Assembly: GCA_002898535.1 (NCBI GenBank)
Contig: BEHN01000014.1
Coordinates: forward strand, 1 to 64,000
From: a bacterium HR11
GTDB taxonomy: Bacteria; Acidobacteriota; HRBIN11
Direction: 5' to 3'
DNA length: 64,000 bases
A program made the translations under genes and the position numbers. Under the pieces are notes generated by a model. It saw only the letters and a list, made by a program, of their open reading frames with translations. It ran no database searches and was not told the DNA's origin. Below are positions 27,009 to 36,196 of this stretch, one piece after another (within the stretch, counting starts at the first letter, position 1; each line of letters opens with the position of its first letter).

Positions 27009-27426
27009 TAACAGAGCCGTTCGGTTCGTGAGAATGGCGTCAGAACAATCTTCCCCATCCCCCGGAAAGCACGATGTTTCAAGCAGTCGGCAGGTGGGCA
27101 GGTGGGCAGTCGGCAGATGGGCAGGTGGGCAAGTGGGCAGGTGGGCAGGTCGGCAGGTGGGCAGATAGGCAGATGGGCAGGTCGGCCGGTCGGGCGACGG
27201 GCGTCGATCCCCGGCCCACCGGCCGTCATGCCGGTGGCTTCCGGAGAGAGCCCGCCATCATGTGGGCGTCCTCCTCATGCACCGCCCGTCCTGGCGGTGT
27301 CATATCCCCTCTGAACACCGCCAGGGATGGCGGTGTCATCCTTAACAAGCTTGAAAAAATCGAGGTCGCCGGGCCGTCGTTTTCCCGGATGGGAACCGCA
27401 TTTCTCCCAACCGAACGGCTCTGCTA
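27009..27426. repeat. Inverted R75 pair with GGCAGGTG array and hairpins
   Basis: A minus-oriented R75 (27009-27083, beginning TAACAGAGCC) and a plus-oriented R75 (27350-27426, ending GGCTCTGCTA) are terminal inverted repeats. The interior has about a dozen GGGCAGGTG/GGCAGATG words (27088-27190) and two ACCGCC/GGCGGTGTCAT hairpins (about 27280-27345). It covers most of the 488-bp gap; nothing coding is visible. Confidence 0.88.
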
Positions 27427-27494
27427 ACCCACACGCCATCTCAAAAACCCTCTCCCGCGGGGAGAGGGGGACCGCGGGATTTATGGGGCCGCTC

Positions 27495-28175
27495 CTATTC
27501 GAAGAGTCGAAGCGTCTCCTCGGCCGGCCGGTACAGGGCCGTGATGATCGGCGTGTCCCGCTCGGTGTACCGCCGAACCTCGGTCGCCCGGAGGTCCTGC
27601 ACGAGGTCCGAAAACTGCATGAGGTCGTCCATCTCATAAACGACGACGAACTCTTGGTCCTGGAGGCCGAAAGAGTAGAGCAGTAACTGCAGGATGGAGG
27701 GGTACTGGCGTCCAACGCGGATGTGTTCGTTCATCATGCCCTGCCGGGTGTCCTTGCTCAGGAGATACCACTCGGCCGTCTTGACGAAGGGATAGGCGAC
27801 CAGGTAGGCCTTCCGGTGGTCGGCGAAGGGGTCCATCTCCTGGGGGCTTTGGCCCCGGGCGTAGACCGAGGGTTTCGTAAAGCCCCACAAGGTTTGCACC
27901 GACCGCAGGTAGGGCCGCACACCGGCCAGGACCGTCGCCAGGTCGGCGAAGAACCGGCCGGGTCGGTCCGGGTCGGAGGCCCGCACGGCGCACCACAGGA
28001 GCAAGTCCGCATCGGCCCGGGCCGGGAAGACCTGGTAGAGGTAGGTCCGGTCGGCCGTCTCCCGGACCCGTCCCCAGAAGCGCTGATGGACGTCCCGACG
28101 CTGGTTCGCCGGAAGTCCCCAGTAGGCTTCTGTAAATTGTAAGAGCGTGAAGTGATTCAAACTCCGTTCCTCCAT
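27495..28175 (-). CDS. Chlorite dismutase-family protein, probable coproheme decarboxylase
   Basis: 226 residues. The family fold is indicated by LVAYPFVKTAEWYLL, whose Tyr aligns with the catalytic Tyr of the coproheme decarboxylase group (ChdC/HemQ), and by MMNEHIRVGRQYP, which carries the proximal heme His. In ChdC organisms it converts coproheme to heme b. True chlorite dismutase is less likely, as this looks like the ChdC branch. No other heme-synthesis gene is nearby, so the assignment rests on motifs. Confidence 0.85.
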   Translation of the reverse strand: MEERSLNHFTLLQFTEAYWGLPANQRRDVHQRFWGRVRETADRTYLYQVFPARADADLLLWCAVRASDPDRPGRFFADLATVLAGVRPYLRSVQTLWGFTKPSVYARGQSPQEMDPFADHRKAYLVAYPFVKTAEWYLLSKDTRQGMMNEHIRVGRQYPSILQLLLYSFGLQDQEFVVVYEMDDLMQFSDLVQDLRATEVRRYTERDTPIITALYRPAEETLRLFE

Positions 28176-28324
28176 GGCTGGACCTCCCTATCCTCTGCAT
28201 TCGACCCCACTCGTCAGGGTGGGGCCACGATGAAAATGGACCACCAGCCTATCCTGCATCCCGGTTTGGGGTCCGTGGTCCCTTTCCTGAGACCCGACCC
28301 CCGGGATTCAAGACCCATTTGGAC

Positions 28325-29395
28325 CTACGGGGCGCCTCGACGGACGTACTCGGCCAGCCAGGCGCCGACTTCCCGCGTGCCCCAGGGTGACACGCCCAGG
28401 ACCTCGGCCAGGTCGCGGGTCACGACGCCGGCCCGCAAGGCGGCGACGACGGCGGCCTCGATGGCTTGGTAGACCTCAGGGAAGCCCAAGTATTCCATCA
28501 TCATCCCGGCTGTCAAGACGGCCGCCATCGGGTTCGCCACGTTCTGACCGGCGTATTTGGGGGCCGAGCCGTGGACGGGCTCGAACATCGAGACCCGTCC
28601 CGGATGGATGTTGCCCGAGGGGGCCATCCCGAGGCCGCCCTGGAGCTGAGCCCCCAGGTCGCTCACGATGTCCCCGAACATGTTGTTCGTGACGATGACC
28701 TCGAACTGCTGGGGCCGCTTGACCATCTGCATGGCCAGGGCATCGATGTACAGGTGCCATGCCTGGATGTCGGGGTACTCGGCGGCGACCGCCCAGAACG
28801 TCCGTTGCCAGAGGTCGCCGGCGTATCGGAGGGCGTTGCTCTTGTCGCTCATGCAGACGCTCCGATACCCCCGGGCCCGGGCATATTCAAAGGCGTAGCG
28901 GATGATCCGCTCGACGCCCTTCCGGGTGTTGACGTCTTCCTGGATGGCGACCTCGTCGGGCGTGCCCTTCTTGAAGATGCCCCCCATGCCGGCGTAGAGG
29001 CCCTCCGTGTTTTCCCGCAGGACGACGAAGTCGAGCCGCTCGACGCCCTTCAGGGGGCACAGACGAGGGTCCAGGAGCTTGACGGGCCGCACGTTGGCAT
29101 AGAGGTCCAGGCCGAACCGGATGCCAAACAGGATGTCGGCCGCATGCTTCATGTCGGGCACGCGGGGGTCCCCCAGGGCGCCTAAGAAGATGGCCGAGTA
29201 GGTCTTCAATCGTTCCAGGTCCTCCGGCGGCAGGGTGACGCCCTCCCGGAGGTACTTGTCGGCCCCGTAATCGTACCAGTCGAGACAGACGTCCAGCCCG
29301 AACCGATCGGCGGCGGCCTCCAGGACCTGCATGGCCGCTCGCGTGACTTCTGGCCCGATCCCGTCTCCCGGTATGACGGCGATGCGCAGGGTCAT
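28325..29395 (-). CDS. Isocitrate/isopropylmalate dehydrogenase-family enzyme, probable 3-isopropylmalate dehydrogenase
   Basis: 356 residues. NAD-dependent beta-decarboxylating dehydrogenase: IPGDGIGPEV at the N-terminus, LYANVRPVK, RENTEGLYAG (substrate Tyr), YIDALAMQMVKRP, and NNMFGDIVSDLGAQL with metal-binding Asp. GSAPKYAGQNVANP is the nucleotide-site signature. Length and spacing suit LeuB, but tartrate or homoisocitrate dehydrogenases share these motifs and no leuA, leuC or leuD gene is nearby, so substrate is not certain. Confidence 0.8.
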   Translation of the reverse strand: MTLRIAVIPGDGIGPEVTRAAMQVLEAAADRFGLDVCLDWYDYGADKYLREGVTLPPEDLERLKTYSAIFLGALGDPRVPDMKHAADILFGIRFGLDLYANVRPVKLLDPRLCPLKGVERLDFVVLRENTEGLYAGMGGIFKKGTPDEVAIQEDVNTRKGVERIIRYAFEYARARGYRSVCMSDKSNALRYAGDLWQRTFWAVAAEYPDIQAWHLYIDALAMQMVKRPQQFEVIVTNNMFGDIVSDLGAQLQGGLGMAPSGNIHPGRVSMFEPVHGSAPKYAGQNVANPMAAVLTAGMMMEYLGFPEVYQAIEAAVVAALRAGVVTRDLAEVLGVSPWGTREVGAWLAEYVRRGAP

Positions 29396-29436
29396 AGCAG
29401 GCTATCCACCCGGCAGGCAATGAATCGGCGTTGGGT

Positions 29437-29602
29437 TATGAGACCATAGACTATAGACCATAGACCTTAGACCTGGTCCAGAAGATAGTTCACCCTTCAG
29501 GAGAGAGGCCCTTTTGATGACTTCGTCAGGTCGATGGTCCATCGTCTATAGTCCATGGTCTATGGTCTGTGGTCTGTGGTCTATGGTCCATGGTCCATTC
29601 CC
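29437..29602. repeat. GGTCTATGG/CCATAGACC word arrays, inverted
   Basis: Bases 29437-29476 hold CCATAGACTATAGACC words and bases 29530-29602 hold GGTCTATGGTCTGTGG words, the reverse complement, so the two could pair across about 50 bases. They fill the gap between the SDR and dehydrogenase genes. Confidence 0.8.
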
Positions 29603-29605
29603 CCA

Positions 29606-30397
29606 CTATTCCCCCAGCCACAGGCCGGCGTCGATGAAAAACGTCTGGCCCGTGACGGAGGCCGCCGCCGGCGAGGCCAGAAAGGCGACCCATCGGGCGA
29701 CCTCGGTCGGCTCGACGATCCGACGCAGGAGCGTCTCCTCCTCCAACCGCCGCAGGTCTTCGGGCGACAGGCCCCAGCGCTCCAGCCAGTCTGTCCGGAC
29801 CGAGCCCGGCGCGATGGCGTACACCCGGATGGCCGGGGCCAGAAGCCGGGCCAGGCTCCGAGTCAGGCCGACGAGGGCCATCTTGGCCGGGTTGTAGAGC
29901 AGTGTGTCGGGGTCGCCTGCCAGGGCCGCCGCCGAGGCCATGTGGATGATGACCCCGTGACCCTGCCGCCGCATGTAGGGCATGACGGCCTTGTCGCAGA
30001 GCCAGCTCCCCAGGACGTCGACCCGGAAGGCCTCGACAAAGTCGGCGTCTTCCAGCTCGGTGATGTCCCGCTTCCAGGCCCGGTCCGTCGAGAAGGAAGC
30101 GTTGTTGACCAGGACGTCCACACGGCCCCACCGGTCCCAGACGGCCTGGAAGAAGGCCTGGACCTGAGGAGCCTCTCGCACGTCCAGAGGATAGGCCGTG
30201 ATCCGGCCCTGGCCAGACGCTTCCAGCGACCGGGCCGCCTCGGCCGACTGCCGATACGTGATGACCACGTGGGCCCCCAGGTCGGCCATCTGCCGGGCGA
30301 CGGCCGCCCCGACCCCCCGGGCCGCGCCCGTGACGACACACACGCGGCCCGTGAAGTCCCAAAGGGTCGTTTCCGCCGGTCCGACAGACCGACTCAC
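29606..30397 (-). CDS. Short-chain dehydrogenase/reductase
   Basis: 263 residues. Rossmann motif TGAARGVGAAVA, NNASFS, catalytic Ser in HMASAAAL and YNPAK (YxxxK). Substrate unknown; 3-oxoacyl-ACP reductase-like and pteridine reductase-like SDRs share these motifs. The start codon overlaps the folD stop by 4 bp (ATGA), so the two are co-translated. A pterin-related role is a reasonable guess from that pairing. Confidence 0.88.
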   Translation of the reverse strand: MSRSVGPAETTLWDFTGRVCVVTGAARGVGAAVARQMADLGAHVVITYRQSAEAARSLEASGQGRITAYPLDVREAPQVQAFFQAVWDRWGRVDVLVNNASFSTDRAWKRDITELEDADFVEAFRVDVLGSWLCDKAVMPYMRRQGHGVIIHMASAAALAGDPDTLLYNPAKMALVGLTRSLARLLAPAIRVYAIAPGSVRTDWLERWGLSPEDLRRLEEETLLRRIVEPTEVARWVAFLASPAAASVTGQTFFIDAGLWLGE

Positions 30398-31317
30398 GCC
30401 TCACGCTCCTGAGCCTGGAGTTCGGCCGCCGTCACGGTGTTGTGGACGAGCATGGCGACCGTCAAGGGGCCGACGCCGCCGGGGACGGGCGTGTAGGCAC
30501 GCGCCCGCTCGTAGGCCAGGGGGTGGATGTCGCCCAGCAGGACCCGCCCCTGCTGACGGAAGGCCGCCCACTTGGGATGATCTTCAGGTACGATCTGCCG
30601 AAGGACGTCGGCGGCCGTGACCGTGTTGATACCGACGTCGATGAGCGTCGCCTCCGGGTTGACCCAGTCGGGCTGGATGTACGCGGCTCGGCCCATAGCG
30701 GCGACCACGATGTCTGCCCGTCGGACGAGTTCGGGCAGGTCGGTCGTACGGGAATGGCAAATCGTGACCGTCGCGTTCCGATGCAAGAGGAGGGTAGCGA
30801 TGGGTTTTCCGACGACGTCGCTTCGACCGATGACCACGCAGTGGCGGCCCTCGATGGGGACGCCGTAGGCATCCAACATGCGTAAGATGCCGGCCGGCGT
30901 GCAGGGGACCAGCCGAGCCCGGTTCTCCATGAGCAAGCCCTTGTTGACGGGATGGAAGCCGTCGACGTCCTTCCGGGGGTCGATGGCCTCCAAGATGCGG
31001 GCCTTGGACAGATGGGCCGGCAGGGGAAGCTGGACCAAAATCCCGTGGATATCGGGGTCTTGGTTCCAGCGCTCGATATGGTCCAGGAGCTGAGTCTCCG
31101 AGACGTCGGCCGGAAACGTCTGGACGATACTCCGCAGGCCCATCTGCTCGCAGGCCTTCTGCTTGTTCTGGACGTACAGCCGAGACGACGGGTCGTCCCC
31201 GACGAGGATGGCCCCCAGACAGGGGACGATGCCCCGGCGGCGGAGGTCCTCGATGCGTAGGAACAGTTCGTCATAGATCTTCTGGGCGACCGCCTTGCCG
31301 TCTAACCGACGGGCCAT
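30394..31317 (-). CDS. folD: Methylenetetrahydrofolate dehydrogenase / methenyltetrahydrofolate cyclohydrolase
   Basis: 307 residues, slightly longer than E. coli FolD (288). It interconverts 5,10-methylene-, methenyl- and 10-formyl-tetrahydrofolate. Seen: YVQNKQKACEQMG (catalytic Lys of YxxxK), GILVQLPLPAHL, DVDGFHP, GRSDVVGKP (NADP site) and PVPGGVGPLTVAML. ATGA overlap with the following SDR gene. Confidence 0.97.
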   Translation of the reverse strand: MARRLDGKAVAQKIYDELFLRIEDLRRRGIVPCLGAILVGDDPSSRLYVQNKQKACEQMGLRSIVQTFPADVSETQLLDHIERWNQDPDIHGILVQLPLPAHLSKARILEAIDPRKDVDGFHPVNKGLLMENRARLVPCTPAGILRMLDAYGVPIEGRHCVVIGRSDVVGKPIATLLLHRNATVTICHSRTTDLPELVRRADIVVAAMGRAAYIQPDWVNPEATLIDVGINTVTAADVLRQIVPEDHPKWAAFRQQGRVLLGDIHPLAYERARAYTPVPGGVGPLTVAMLVHNTVTAAELQAQEREA

Positions 31318-31354
31318 CTCTCGATCCCCCGGGATTGGGTCTTGGGCGCTGGGC

Positions 31355-31656
31355 TACAGACCACAGACCTTAGGTCTACGGTCTATGGGATCGTCGGTCC
31401 CTTGTACCTATCAGGGCCGTTCGGTTCGTGAAAACCCGTATGGATTCAGCCTTTCCGACTCTTCGAGGCGGACGATTTTTTGAAGCGACGGAGTGATGAA
31501 GTAACGAAGTGACGAGTAACGGTCTTGGGCCGACGGGCCGGGCGGGATCATCCTTACATCGCCACTTCGTCACTCCGTCACTTTGAAAAACCGTGCTTCC
31601 CGAGCGTTGGGAAAGGTTGTTCCGACGCCATTCTCACGAACCGAACGGCTCTGCTA
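31355..31656. repeat. Inverted R75 pair plus GGTCT word array
   Basis: GGTCTACGGTCTATGG words (31355-31390) precede a minus R75 (31409-31485), an interior of GTGACGAAG/GTAACGAAG words, and a plus R75 (31581-31656) ending GAACCGAACGGCTCTGCTA. The middle segment at 31518-31562 (TCTTGGGCCGACGGGCC and on) is nearly repeated at 56107-56149. It explains the 363-bp gap between folD and secF. Confidence 0.88.
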
Positions 31657-31680
31657 TCCCCCCGAACACTCAACATCGAA

Positions 31681-32958
31681 TCACTTCACCTTGGCCGTCT
31701 TCATCCGGGCCGGCTTCTGGGGCGCGGCCGCCGCCAACGCCGGGGCCCGGCGCTGACGCCATGTATACCAGTAGGCCGCCAGCGAGCATGCGATGTAAAT
31801 GCTCGAGTAGGTCCCGGCGACGATGCCGACGATCATCGTGAAGGCAAAGTCGTTCAGGACGGCCCCGCCCAGGAAGTACAGGACGACGGTCACAAACAAG
31901 ACCGTCAGGCTCGTCAGGAGCGTTCGGGACAGGGTCTGATTCAGGCTGGCGTTGTACAGCTCCAAGATATTCGTATACTTCCGCAGGCCTTTGTTCTCCC
32001 GAATGCGGTCGTACACGACGATCGTGTCGTTGACGTCGAACCCAACAATCGTCAGGAGGGCGGCCACGACCGTCAGCGAGATCTCTCGGCCCGTGAAGGA
32101 TAGGGCGCCTAACGTGATGAGGACGTCGTGGACCAGGCAGGCTAAGGCCATGACGCCGAACACGAGGTCGAACCGGAACCAGATGTATGCCAGCATCAGG
32201 ACCATCGAGACGATGACGGCCGTTTGAGTCTTCCGGATCAGCTCCTTCCCGATCTGCGGCCCGACGGACTCGATGGAGAGGACCGTGAAGGGGCCCAGGA
32301 CGAAGTGATCCTGTAGGAGGGCCCGGACGGGCGGCTCCAGGGAGACACGGTCGAACAGATACTTCCAGTCTCGTAAGACACCGCCCAGTTCGGGTTCCAT
32401 GCGGACCTCATAGATGCGCCGGGCGATGTCGGCGTACCGGGCCTCCCGAACGTCCGGCGGCTCCTTTTGAAGACCCAGGGGGTCCCGCTCCGTCAGGAAG
32501 CGGGCCAGCCGAATGGCGTCTGTGTTGTTGAGGTCCGGCTTGTCCAGGGGCTGACCGGGGGCGAACGTGCGGTACAGGGCGCCCTGGATTTCAGGAATCA
32601 GGCGTTCCAGCATCGCCTCCGTGGAGAGCTCGCCCCGCAGGCCCCGGGCCCGGGCCAAGGCCTCGGCCCGCGCTTGGGCGATCCGAATGAGGATGTCCCG
32701 GGCAGAGCCGTACTCCTGGATCGTGCTGTCCCCGAGCCCGATACGCTCCATGGCCGACCGGACCTGGCCGACGGAGACGGGCTCGGCAAAGTGAATTCGG
32801 AGGAGGAGGCCGCCTGTAAAGTCGATGCTCTTCCGCAGGCCCCGTGTCCCCAGCAGGAAGGCGCTCGCCGCCATCAAGCTCAGAGACACAAGGAGGAAAA
32901 AGGGCCGGTACTTCATGAAGTCGATATGAAAGGGCGTCCGTTCGTATCGCTCACTCAT
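31681..32958 (-). CDS. secF: Protein translocase subunit SecF
   Basis: 425 residues from the ATG at 32958 (MSERYERTPFHIDFMKYRPF). SecF works with SecD to drive late protein export using the proton gradient. TM1 leads to the SecF motif IDFTGGLLLRIHF; the C-terminal five-helix bundle includes TIVGFDVNDTIVVYDRIREN, the family signature, and SRTLLTSLTVLF. The periplasmic part is longer than in E. coli SecF (323 aa in total). It follows secD after 111 bp. Confidence 0.96.
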   Translation of the reverse strand: MSERYERTPFHIDFMKYRPFFLLVSLSLMAASAFLLGTRGLRKSIDFTGGLLLRIHFAEPVSVGQVRSAMERIGLGDSTIQEYGSARDILIRIAQARAEALARARGLRGELSTEAMLERLIPEIQGALYRTFAPGQPLDKPDLNNTDAIRLARFLTERDPLGLQKEPPDVREARYADIARRIYEVRMEPELGGVLRDWKYLFDRVSLEPPVRALLQDHFVLGPFTVLSIESVGPQIGKELIRKTQTAVIVSMVLMLAYIWFRFDLVFGVMALACLVHDVLITLGALSFTGREISLTVVAALLTIVGFDVNDTIVVYDRIRENKGLRKYTNILELYNASLNQTLSRTLLTSLTVLFVTVVLYFLGGAVLNDFAFTMIVGIVAGTYSSIYIACSLAAYWYTWRQRRAPALAAAAPQKPARMKTAKVK

Positions 32959-33069
32959 GGGCGTCCCTCGAAATCGGTGCTGGGTCTCGGGTTTTCGGTG
33001 TTGGGGACCGATCTCCCGAACGTCCCAAAGAAATTTCCTGACACCCAGCACCCAATATCGAACGCCGGC

Positions 33070-34656
33070 TCAGATACTGAGCCGCTCGACGGGCCGCTCC
33101 CCCAGGACGAGGTCGAAAATCGTCCGGGACACGAAGACGGCCGTGAATAGGTTCGCCAGCAGGCCGACCGACAGCGTGATGGCAAATCCCTGGACGGGGC
33201 CCGTCCCCCAGATGTACAGGGCCAGGGCCGCCAGGATCGTCGTCACGTTCGAGTCGAAGATGGCGCTCCAGGCCCGTTGGAAGCCCAAATCCACGGCCGT
33301 CCGGACCGTCTTGCCGGCCCGGAGCTCTTCCTTAATCCGCTCAAAGATTAGGACGTTGGCGTCGACGGCCATCCCGATGGTCAGGGCAATCCCGGCGATG
33401 CCCGGGAGCGTCAGCGTGGCCTTAAAGTAGGCCAGGCAGGCCAGGATGATCAGGACGTTCAAGATTAAGGCCAGGTCGGCGTTAATCCCGGCCCCCTTGT
33501 AGTAAACCAGCATAAAGAGCATGACGACGACCGCCCCGATGAGGGACGACAGCGCCCCCTTGCGGATGCTGTCCCGCCCGAGGGCCGGTCCGATCTGGCG
33601 CTCTTCTAAGACCGTCATCGCCGCCGGCAGGGCCCCGGACCGGAGCTGGATCGCCAGACGTTCGGCCTCCTGTGGGGTAAAACGGCCCGTGATCTGGCCC
33701 TCGTCCCGAATCTGGGCCTGGATGCGGGGCGCCGTGATGACCTTACGGTCCAAGACGATCCCCAGGGGGTCCCCGATGTGCTGGCCCGTGAAGGCATAGA
33801 AGCGCTCCCCGCCCCGGCGGCTCAGCCGAAAGCAGACGGCCGGCAAGCCGACCCGGTCCGTGCAACGGTAAGCGTACTCGAGGTCCTGCCCCGTGACGAC
33901 GGCTTCCTTCCGAACCAGGTAAAACCCCGTGTCGGCCGCCCGGCCGCCCTCGCCGTCCCGCTCGATCCAGCCCGGCAGGATTTCCGTCCCCTCCGGGAGA
34001 CGGCCCTGGTACCGTTGGATCAGCTCGTCCTGCGTAGAGGCAAAGTCCAGGACGAGACGAAACTCCAGAAAGGACGTCTCCCGGATGAGGGCCTTCACCT
34101 GGTTCGGGTCCTCGACGCCGGGGAGCTGGACGAGGATCCGCTCCCCCGTAGGTCCCTGGGGCGCGACGACGACCTCCGCCAGACCGTACTCGTCGACCCG
34201 CCGACGAATCGTCAGGACGGCTTGCTCCGACGTGCGCCGCTTGACGTCGGCGACCAGCTCCGGCCGCATCTGAAGCGCGATGGCATCGGACCGGACGTCC
34301 ACGACGTACGCCGTGTGATAATTCCGCTCCAGAAAATCACTCAGGTCGGTAAAGGCCCGCTGGAACTGCTGGGGGTCTGGCGGCTGGGCGGCCCGGATCA
34401 CGATGCGGTCGACGGCCGGCGTGTCAAACCGAAACCACGCCAGCCAGCCCTTGTCCTGGAGCCAGGCCCGGATGCCGTTCAGGTCGTGGTCCCGCTGGGC
34501 CCGCAGGGCGTCTTCCATGTGGACCTGGAGGACGAGATGCATCCCGCCCTTCAGGTCCAGGCCGAGCCGGATCTTCTTCTGGACCGGCCAGACGCCCCAC
34601 ACGCTGATCGCCGCCACGGCGAGGATCAGGATGAGCTTCCACCGCAAACGCTTCAT
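33070..34656 (-). CDS. secD: Protein translocase subunit SecD
   Basis: 528 residues. N-terminal TM, then IRLGLDLKGGMHLVLQV (D1 motif), a P1 periplasmic domain with RVDEYGLAEVVVAPQG, and the C-terminal bundle with GIALTIGMAVDANVLIFERIKEEL. It forms a complex with SecF and YajC. Gene order yajC-secD-secF is conserved here, but R75 elements lie between yajC and secD. Confidence 0.97.
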   Translation of the reverse strand: MKRLRWKLILILAVAAISVWGVWPVQKKIRLGLDLKGGMHLVLQVHMEDALRAQRDHDLNGIRAWLQDKGWLAWFRFDTPAVDRIVIRAAQPPDPQQFQRAFTDLSDFLERNYHTAYVVDVRSDAIALQMRPELVADVKRRTSEQAVLTIRRRVDEYGLAEVVVAPQGPTGERILVQLPGVEDPNQVKALIRETSFLEFRLVLDFASTQDELIQRYQGRLPEGTEILPGWIERDGEGGRAADTGFYLVRKEAVVTGQDLEYAYRCTDRVGLPAVCFRLSRRGGERFYAFTGQHIGDPLGIVLDRKVITAPRIQAQIRDEGQITGRFTPQEAERLAIQLRSGALPAAMTVLEERQIGPALGRDSIRKGALSSLIGAVVVMLFMLVYYKGAGINADLALILNVLIILACLAYFKATLTLPGIAGIALTIGMAVDANVLIFERIKEELRAGKTVRTAVDLGFQRAWSAIFDSNVTTILAALALYIWGTGPVQGFAITLSVGLLANLFTAVFVSRTIFDLVLGERPVERLSI

Positions 34657-34733
34657 GACGCCATGCTCCGGTGTCAGGTGCTGGGTGTTCAGGGCTCGGC
34701 GGTCGGAGTCCTAGAGAGTTGCAAATGGCGGAT

Positions 34734-34998
34734 TAACAGAGCCGTTCGGTTCGTGAGAATGGCGTCGGGACAATCTTTCCCAATGCCCGGGAAGTACGAT
34801 TTTTCAAGCATCCGGCAGATGGGCAGGTCGGCAGATAGGCAGATAGAAGCCGGGCGGGCAAGGATCAGCCCCAGGGCTTTTGGGACCATCGGCCCATCTG
34901 CCGAACTGCCTATCTGCCAAAGCTTGAAAAACCGTCCTTCCCGAAGGGTCGAAAAAGCCGAATCCATGCGGGTTTTCACCAACCGAACGGCTCTGTTA
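34734..34998. repeat. Complete R75 composite element with perfect terminal inverted repeats
   Basis: The cleanest composite in the window: minus R75 (34734-34808) beginning TTAACAGAGCCG, an interior of about 114 bp with GGCAGATAGGCAG words, and plus R75 (34923-34998) ending GGCTCTGTTA. Total 265 bp. Its right 164 bp are about 97% identical to positions 1-164. It lies between yajC and secD. Confidence 0.92.
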
Positions 34999-35019
34999 AC
35001 CCAACACCGAGCACCGAAT

Positions 35020-35376
35020 TCACACTTCCGCCTCGCTCTCGGCCGGCTGGAGACCGGCGATGGCCGATTTCTCGACGGTGATGACGACCTTATCGGCGAC
35101 CCGGAGCTTAAAAGTCTTGTCCCCGACTTTCACGATGGTCCCGTAAATCCCGCTATTCGTCACGACCCGGTCCCCGACCTTTAAGTTCGCCAGTAATTGC
35201 CGGTGCTTCTTCTGCTGCCGCTGGGTCGGCAAGATGAGGAACACGTAGGCGATCACAAAAAAGAAGATGAGCGGCAGGATACTGAGAAGAAACCGCAGGG
35301 CGCCGTCCCCGCCGGGGGCCGGGGGCGGTTGGGACCCTGTCTGACTCTGAACAAGACCCACAAACGTCCAGAACAT
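35020..35376 (-). CDS. yajC: SecDF accessory protein YajC
   Basis: 118 residues from the ATG at 35376 (MFWTFVGLVQSQ). One membrane helix (LLSILPLIFFFVIAYVFLI) is followed by LPTQRQQKKHRQLLANLKVGDRVVT and NSGIYGTIVKV, the YajC signature. It associates with SecDF in the holotranslocon. A much longer upstream reading frame exists but lacks similarity. Confidence 0.95.
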   Translation of the reverse strand: MFWTFVGLVQSQTGSQPPPAPGGDGALRFLLSILPLIFFFVIAYVFLILPTQRQQKKHRQLLANLKVGDRVVTNSGIYGTIVKVGDKTFKLRVADKVVITVEKSAIAGLQPAESEAEV

Positions 35377-36196
35377 CCGCGTCTTCTCCACAAGCGACTT
35401 CTGTTCAGGAAAGGCCCGTAGCCCGGGTCCGATAAGTGGATCGGGCGTATTATAGCACCTCCGTCGGGCTTCGTCACCAGGATGAACTGCCCTTCGGACA
35501 TGAGTTCGGACAGCCAGGCCCAGGCGTCCAGATAGTACTTGGGAAAACAATCTTGCTCCGTCCAGGTCGGGGGATCGGCCCCCGGGCCGAAGCCCCTGCG
35601 GCTTCCTATCTGCCTAATTGGGGCTCCCGTCCCACGCCATGTCCGAACTTCAGGATGAAGGGCGGAGGGATCGTCATTTAGTGACAAGGCCGTTGGGCTC
35701 AAGAGAGCACCTTCGGAACGGTCTTTACTTGCCAGCTGAGAAACACAGTGTTTTAAAGGTGCGGGATGCGAGATACGGAATGCGGGATGATGGGAACGGA
35801 CGAGGGACCAGGAACCCGGACGATAGCATTTCCTGACCCCACCTGCCTAATACTTGAAACACCGGCCTCCCCGAAGGGTCGGAAAGGCTGAATCCATCCG
35901 GATGCTCGCGGGCTGAACGGCTCTGGTAAGAGAGGGGCAAGGTCATAAGTAGCCGGGTACGTCCGACGAGGAGCGAGTCTCCGAGGGCCGAATGCGCCGC
36001 TTCTGCCTGGCGCCACCGGCCACCGGGCTACGGGGGAGCCAGACGGTGGGATTGGGTCGCGGGTAGCGTCTCCTGCTTTTACATCTGACGCTGCGCGCCC
36101 TTCAAGAGGGCTTTCGACAGCGCATCATACGGCCAGGCCGGAACTCCCGAGACGTCTGAGGGGATCTGCGTCCCAGGGGACTAATGATGGGACCTT
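35377..36196. other. Long intergenic region with degenerate R75 pair
   Basis: 820 bp. A diverged minus R75 (about 35680-35758) and a plus R75 (35853-35929, ending CTGAACGGCTCTGGTAA) form an inverted pair. On the minus strand near 35490-35580 a short frame reads EQDCFPKYYLDAWAWLSELM, which looks protein-like and may be a gene remnant. Bases 35930-36196 show no gene, RNA or repeat that I recognise. Confidence 0.6.

Noticed and set aside
29526-30404. Long open frame overlapping the SDR gene on the same strand in another frame
   Set aside because: It has the proline/arginine-rich composition of GC-rich shadow frames, no motifs, and runs through the word array.
35490-35580. Protein-like segment EQDCFPKYYLDAWAWLSELM on the minus strand
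   Set aside because: No start, no ribosome site and no larger conserved context; it could be a gene remnant but is too short to call.
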